Source: Candidatus Defluviibacillus avedoerensis (GTDB lineage Bacteria > Pseudomonadota > Gammaproteobacteria > Burkholderiales > Burkholderiaceae_C). Taken from it: a DNA stretch of 64,000 nucleotides. Positions 61,770 through 64,000 of this stretch are shown here, piece by piece (the first letter of the stretch is position 1; every line of letters starts with the position of its first letter). Where the stretch lies: the NCBI GenBank assembly GCA_016703665.1, contig JADJBS010000011.1, positions 62,001-126,000 of the forward strand. Direction: 5' to 3'. The position numbers were made by a program, and so were the translations under genes. The notes below the pieces were generated by a model. It did no database searches, was not told where the DNA came from, and was given only the letters and a program-made list of their open reading frames with translations.

Positions 61770-63608
61770 TCAGTCCAACTCATATTTAGCGGTGTAATCC
61801 TGCTTCAAGGCAGCGTTCTGGTCGTCTTTACGCAAAATGCAATTGCCAACGGCCAGAAACTCAATCTCTGTGCCCATCAGGCAATGAAACGCATCCTCTG
61901 GGGTAGAAACAATGGGCTCGCCACGCACGTTGAAAGAAGTATTGACCAAGACAGGACAGCCCGTCAGAGCCTTAAAGCGGCTTATCAGCGCATGGTAACG
62001 GGGATTGGTTTCTGCATGCACCGTTTGTATTCGTGCGGAATAGTCCACATGCGTCACAGCCGGAAGCGTCGACCTGGGCACATTGAGCTTTTCGATTCCA
62101 AACAGAGCTTCTTGCTCAGCGGTCATAGGAATCTGGTGCGCCTGAAGCACATCCGCTACCAACAACATGTAAGGGCTGTCAGACTCAATGTCAAACCAAT
62201 CGCTCACGTCCTCTCTCAAAACACTGGGTGCAAATGGCCGGAATGACTCCCGGTACTTGACTTTCAGGTTTAACTGCTTTTGTACAACGGGGGAACGCGG
62301 ATCGGCAATGATGGACCGACCGCCAAGCGCACGCGGGCCGAACTCCATGCGTCCCTGGTGCCACCCCACAGCTTTACCTTCAGCCAATGCCTGAGCTGTC
62401 AACTCGGTTACTTGGTCATCAGAAACGGTAGTAAACACCGCGCCAACCGCCTTGAGCCTGCTTTCAATTTCTGGCGTTTCGTAGCAAGGGCCAAGGTAGG
62501 CGCCTTTCATCCGGTCCATCCCTGCCTGCGGCTTGCGCTCCCGCCCAAGCATCAAGTGATATGCACCCAGTGCAGCGCCCACTGCACCGCCTGCGTCGCC
62601 TGCAGCTGGCTGAATCCAGATGTTCTCAAACACTTTCTCACGCAAGAGCTTGCCATTTGCTACGCAGTTCAATGCGACCCCACCGGCTAAGCAAAGGTTT
62701 TTTTTACCTGTGGACTTGGCAATTCCTTTGGCCAATTTGATGACAACGTCTTCAGTGACAACCTGAATCGAGGCCGCCAAGTCCATCTCTCTCTGGGTGA
62801 GCGTAGATTCAGACTTGCGCGGTGGACCACCAAACAATTGATCGAACTTGTCGTTCGTCATGGTCAGGCCGGTACAGTAATTGAAGTAGCTCATGTCCAA
62901 CGCAAACGAGCCGTCATCCTTGATGTCAATCAAGTGGGTCTTGATCAAATCAGCGTACCTAGGAACCCCGTACGGAGCCAACCCCATCACCTTGTATTCA
63001 CCAGAATTGACCTTGAAACCTGTGTAGTAGGTAATGGCCGAATACAGCAAACCCAGCGAATGCGGGAAATGAATCTCCTTGATCACGTCGAGCTGATTGC
63101 CTTTGCCGATGGCCAACGAGGTCGTCGTCCACTCGCCAACGCCGTCCATTGTCAGCACGGCCGCTTCCTCGAAGGGTGACGGAAAGAATGCGCTCGCCGC
63201 ATGACTCAAGTGATGTTCGGAAAACAGCAAACGTGAAGTCCAGTCAACGCTGTCGCCCCAAATTGCTGCCAACTGTTCAGTGATCACCGTTTTCTGGAAT
63301 AGCTTGTCCTTCAACCAGACGGGCAAAGCTGCGGCAAATGACTTGAACCCTACCGGCGCATAGGCCAGGTAGGTTTCAAATAGTCGCTCAAACTTGAGAA
63401 AAGGCTTGTCATAAAACACAACATAGTCAATGTCGACGGAGTTGAGCCCAGCCTCCTGCAAGCAGTACGCTACAGCATGAACAGGAAAGTTGTGATCGTG
63501 CTTTTTTCGGGTGAAGCGCTCTTCCTGTGCAGCAGCGACAATGTTCCCATTCACCACCAGGCAGGCGGCAGAGTCATGGTAGTACGCCGAGACGCCTAGT
63601 ATGTTCAC
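61770..63608 (-). CDS. carbamoyltransferase (NodU/SxtI/CmcH family)
   Basis: 612 residues from the GTG at 63608 (MNILGVSAYYHDSAACLV). N-terminal Kae1-like domain: FSEHHLSHAASAFFPSPFEEAAVLTMDGVGEW near residue 120 with the metal-binding HxxxH and catalytic Asp, and LCLAGGVALNCVANGKLL near 315. C-terminal carbamoyltransferase domain: QGRMEFGPRALGGRSIIADPRS near 420 and LVNTSFNVRGEPIV near 555. It moves a carbamoyl group from carbamoyl phosphate via carbamoyl-AMP to a hydroxyl acceptor. Four bases follow the DUF5989 stop. The acceptor here is probably a glycan, by context. Confidence 0.93.
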   Translation of the reverse strand: MNILGVSAYYHDSAACLVVNGNIVAAAQEERFTRKKHDHNFPVHAVAYCLQEAGLNSVDIDYVVFYDKPFLKFERLFETYLAYAPVGFKSFAAALPVWLKDKLFQKTVITEQLAAIWGDSVDWTSRLLFSEHHLSHAASAFFPSPFEEAAVLTMDGVGEWTTTSLAIGKGNQLDVIKEIHFPHSLGLLYSAITYYTGFKVNSGEYKVMGLAPYGVPRYADLIKTHLIDIKDDGSFALDMSYFNYCTGLTMTNDKFDQLFGGPPRKSESTLTQREMDLAASIQVVTEDVVIKLAKGIAKSTGKKNLCLAGGVALNCVANGKLLREKVFENIWIQPAAGDAGGAVGAALGAYHLMLGRERKPQAGMDRMKGAYLGPCYETPEIESRLKAVGAVFTTVSDDQVTELTAQALAEGKAVGWHQGRMEFGPRALGGRSIIADPRSPVVQKQLNLKVKYRESFRPFAPSVLREDVSDWFDIESDSPYMLLVADVLQAHQIPMTAEQEALFGIEKLNVPRSTLPAVTHVDYSARIQTVHAETNPRYHALISRFKALTGCPVLVNTSFNVRGEPIVSTPEDAFHCLMGTEIEFLAVGNCILRKDDQNAALKQDYTAKYELD

Positions 63609-63612
63609 GGCG

Positions 63613-63762
63613 TCAGAACAGTGTGTAGATAAACGGAGCAAGCACAGAGCCTTGCGCCAGGATCAGCAGCCCGCCCATCAGCACCATGACCATGATCAAG
63701 GGCAAAAGCCAAAGTTTCTTGCGTACCTTCAGGAAAGCCCAAAGCTCTTTGATGAAATTCAT
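63613..63762 (-). CDS. DUF5989 family small membrane protein
   Basis: 49 residues, shorter than usual gene-calling cut-offs, from the ATG at 63762 to the TGA at 63613. It starts MNFIKELWAFLKVRKKLWLL and continues with one membrane helix (PLIMVMVLMGGLLILAQ) and ends in APFIYTLF. This is the conserved DUF5989 mini-protein that accompanies SxtJ and NodU-type carbamoyltransferases. It is four bases from the carbamoyltransferase start and nine from the SxtJ stop. Function unknown. Confidence 0.88.
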   Translation of the reverse strand: MNFIKELWAFLKVRKKLWLLPLIMVMVLMGGLLILAQGSVLAPFIYTLF

Positions 63763-63771
63763 GCTTAACCC

Positions 63772-64000
63772 TCAAAATTGATTCTTGAATGACTCAGACG
63801 CTGGGGTACCGGACTGCCGGTCAACCCAGTAACTGTCGACATGGCGCTTTTTCAAGCGCAACTCATCGCGCCCCATCATCCGCCCCACCACGGCAAAAGG
63901 TGTCACCAACAAAAAAAACATTACACCAAGTACCAGGGGGCTAATCACTTTACCCAGAAGCAAGCCAAATGCAAACCACAACTTGTTTAATGGCCTTAAA
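63772..64000 (-). CDS. SxtJ family membrane protein (5' part cut by window edge)
   Basis: The frame is open to the window edge; 76 C-terminal residues are visible. LNKLWFAFGLLLGKVISPLVLGVMFFLLVTPFAVVGRMMGRDELRLKK is typical of the SxtJ C-terminus, with two membrane helices and a basic tail. A TTG at 63981 inside this is unlikely to be the start because the family pattern continues upstream. SxtJ is a partner of unknown role in carbamoyltransferase clusters. Confidence 0.85.
   Translation of the reverse strand, partial: LRPLNKLWFAFGLLLGKVISPLVLGVMFFLLVTPFAVVGRMMGRDELRLKKRHVDSYWVDRQSGTPASESFKNQF

Noticed and set aside
1..64000. CRISPR arrays, riboswitches, transposases
   Set aside because: No regularly spaced repeats of CRISPR type, no recognisable riboswitch core and no transposase motif were seen on either strand.

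Overview
The window is a bacterial chromosome segment of about 57-60% GC by eye. Conserved gene orders place it in the Burkholderiales, most likely family Comamonadaceae (Rhodoferax/Polaromonas type). The diagnostic blocks are rplU-rpmA-obgE-proB facing ispB with a tRNA-Pro; proS with rppH; hemA-prfA-prmC-grxD; aspS-DUF502-fmdB; and ubiE-DUF971. A short GC-rich interspersed palindromic element of a type I associate with this family also supports it. Genes are densely packed, no gene-free stretch exceeds 300 bases, and I see no insertion sequence, integrase, prophage or CRISPR array.

Region 1 (1-12.6 kb) is a purine uptake and catabolism locus: two BMP-family binding proteins, a nucleoside-type ABC transporter (ATPase plus two permeases), an adenosine/adenine deaminase, a LysR regulator and divergently transcribed xanthine dehydrogenase genes xdhAB. 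Several parts look damaged. The deaminase has a one-base frameshift, the ATPase lacks the Walker B glutamate in its first domain, the downstream binding protein has no ordinary start codon, xdhA carries a repeat insertion, and xdhC is not adjacent.

Region 2 (12.7-18.6 kb) holds an Aer-like chemoreceptor, a porin, yceD (without its usual rpmF neighbour), maf, a tetrapyrrole-methylase-family methyltransferase and aroG. A 23-residue peptide ORF rich in Phe/Tyr/Trp followed by a strong terminator lies in front of aroG and looks like an aromatic amino acid attenuator.

Region 3 (18.8-35.8 kb) is almost all on the minus strand: tldD, a beta-hydroxyacid dehydrogenase, rodA, a DUF429 gene, a BLUF blue-light sensor directly after folE, clsB, a phosphatase-family gene, nudB, aspS, DUF502, fmdB, a sodium:solute symporter, ubiB (broken by a short deletion and frameshift), ubiJ, a Tim44-like gene, ubiE and a DUF971 gene.

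Region 4 (35.9-48.4 kb) contains an orphan pair of a TpsB-type outer-membrane transporter and a double-FecR-domain protein, a 1291-residue flavin/iron-sulfur dehydrogenase, and the ugpBAECQ glycerol-3-phosphate uptake operon. In front of ugpB are five heptamers at an exact 11-base period that match the PhoB operator.

Region 5 (48.4-59.6 kb) is housekeeping: hemA-prfA-prmC-grxD, a lytic transglycosylase with proS, rppH, proB, obgE, rpmA, rplU, ispB and tRNA-Pro(CGG). Directly beyond the tRNA (59.65 kb to the end) begins a surface-carbohydrate-type block with a glycosyltransferase, an SGNH-hydrolase-like membrane protein, a NodU/SxtI-type carbamoyltransferase, a DUF5989 mini-protein and a partial SxtJ-family protein that runs off the window.
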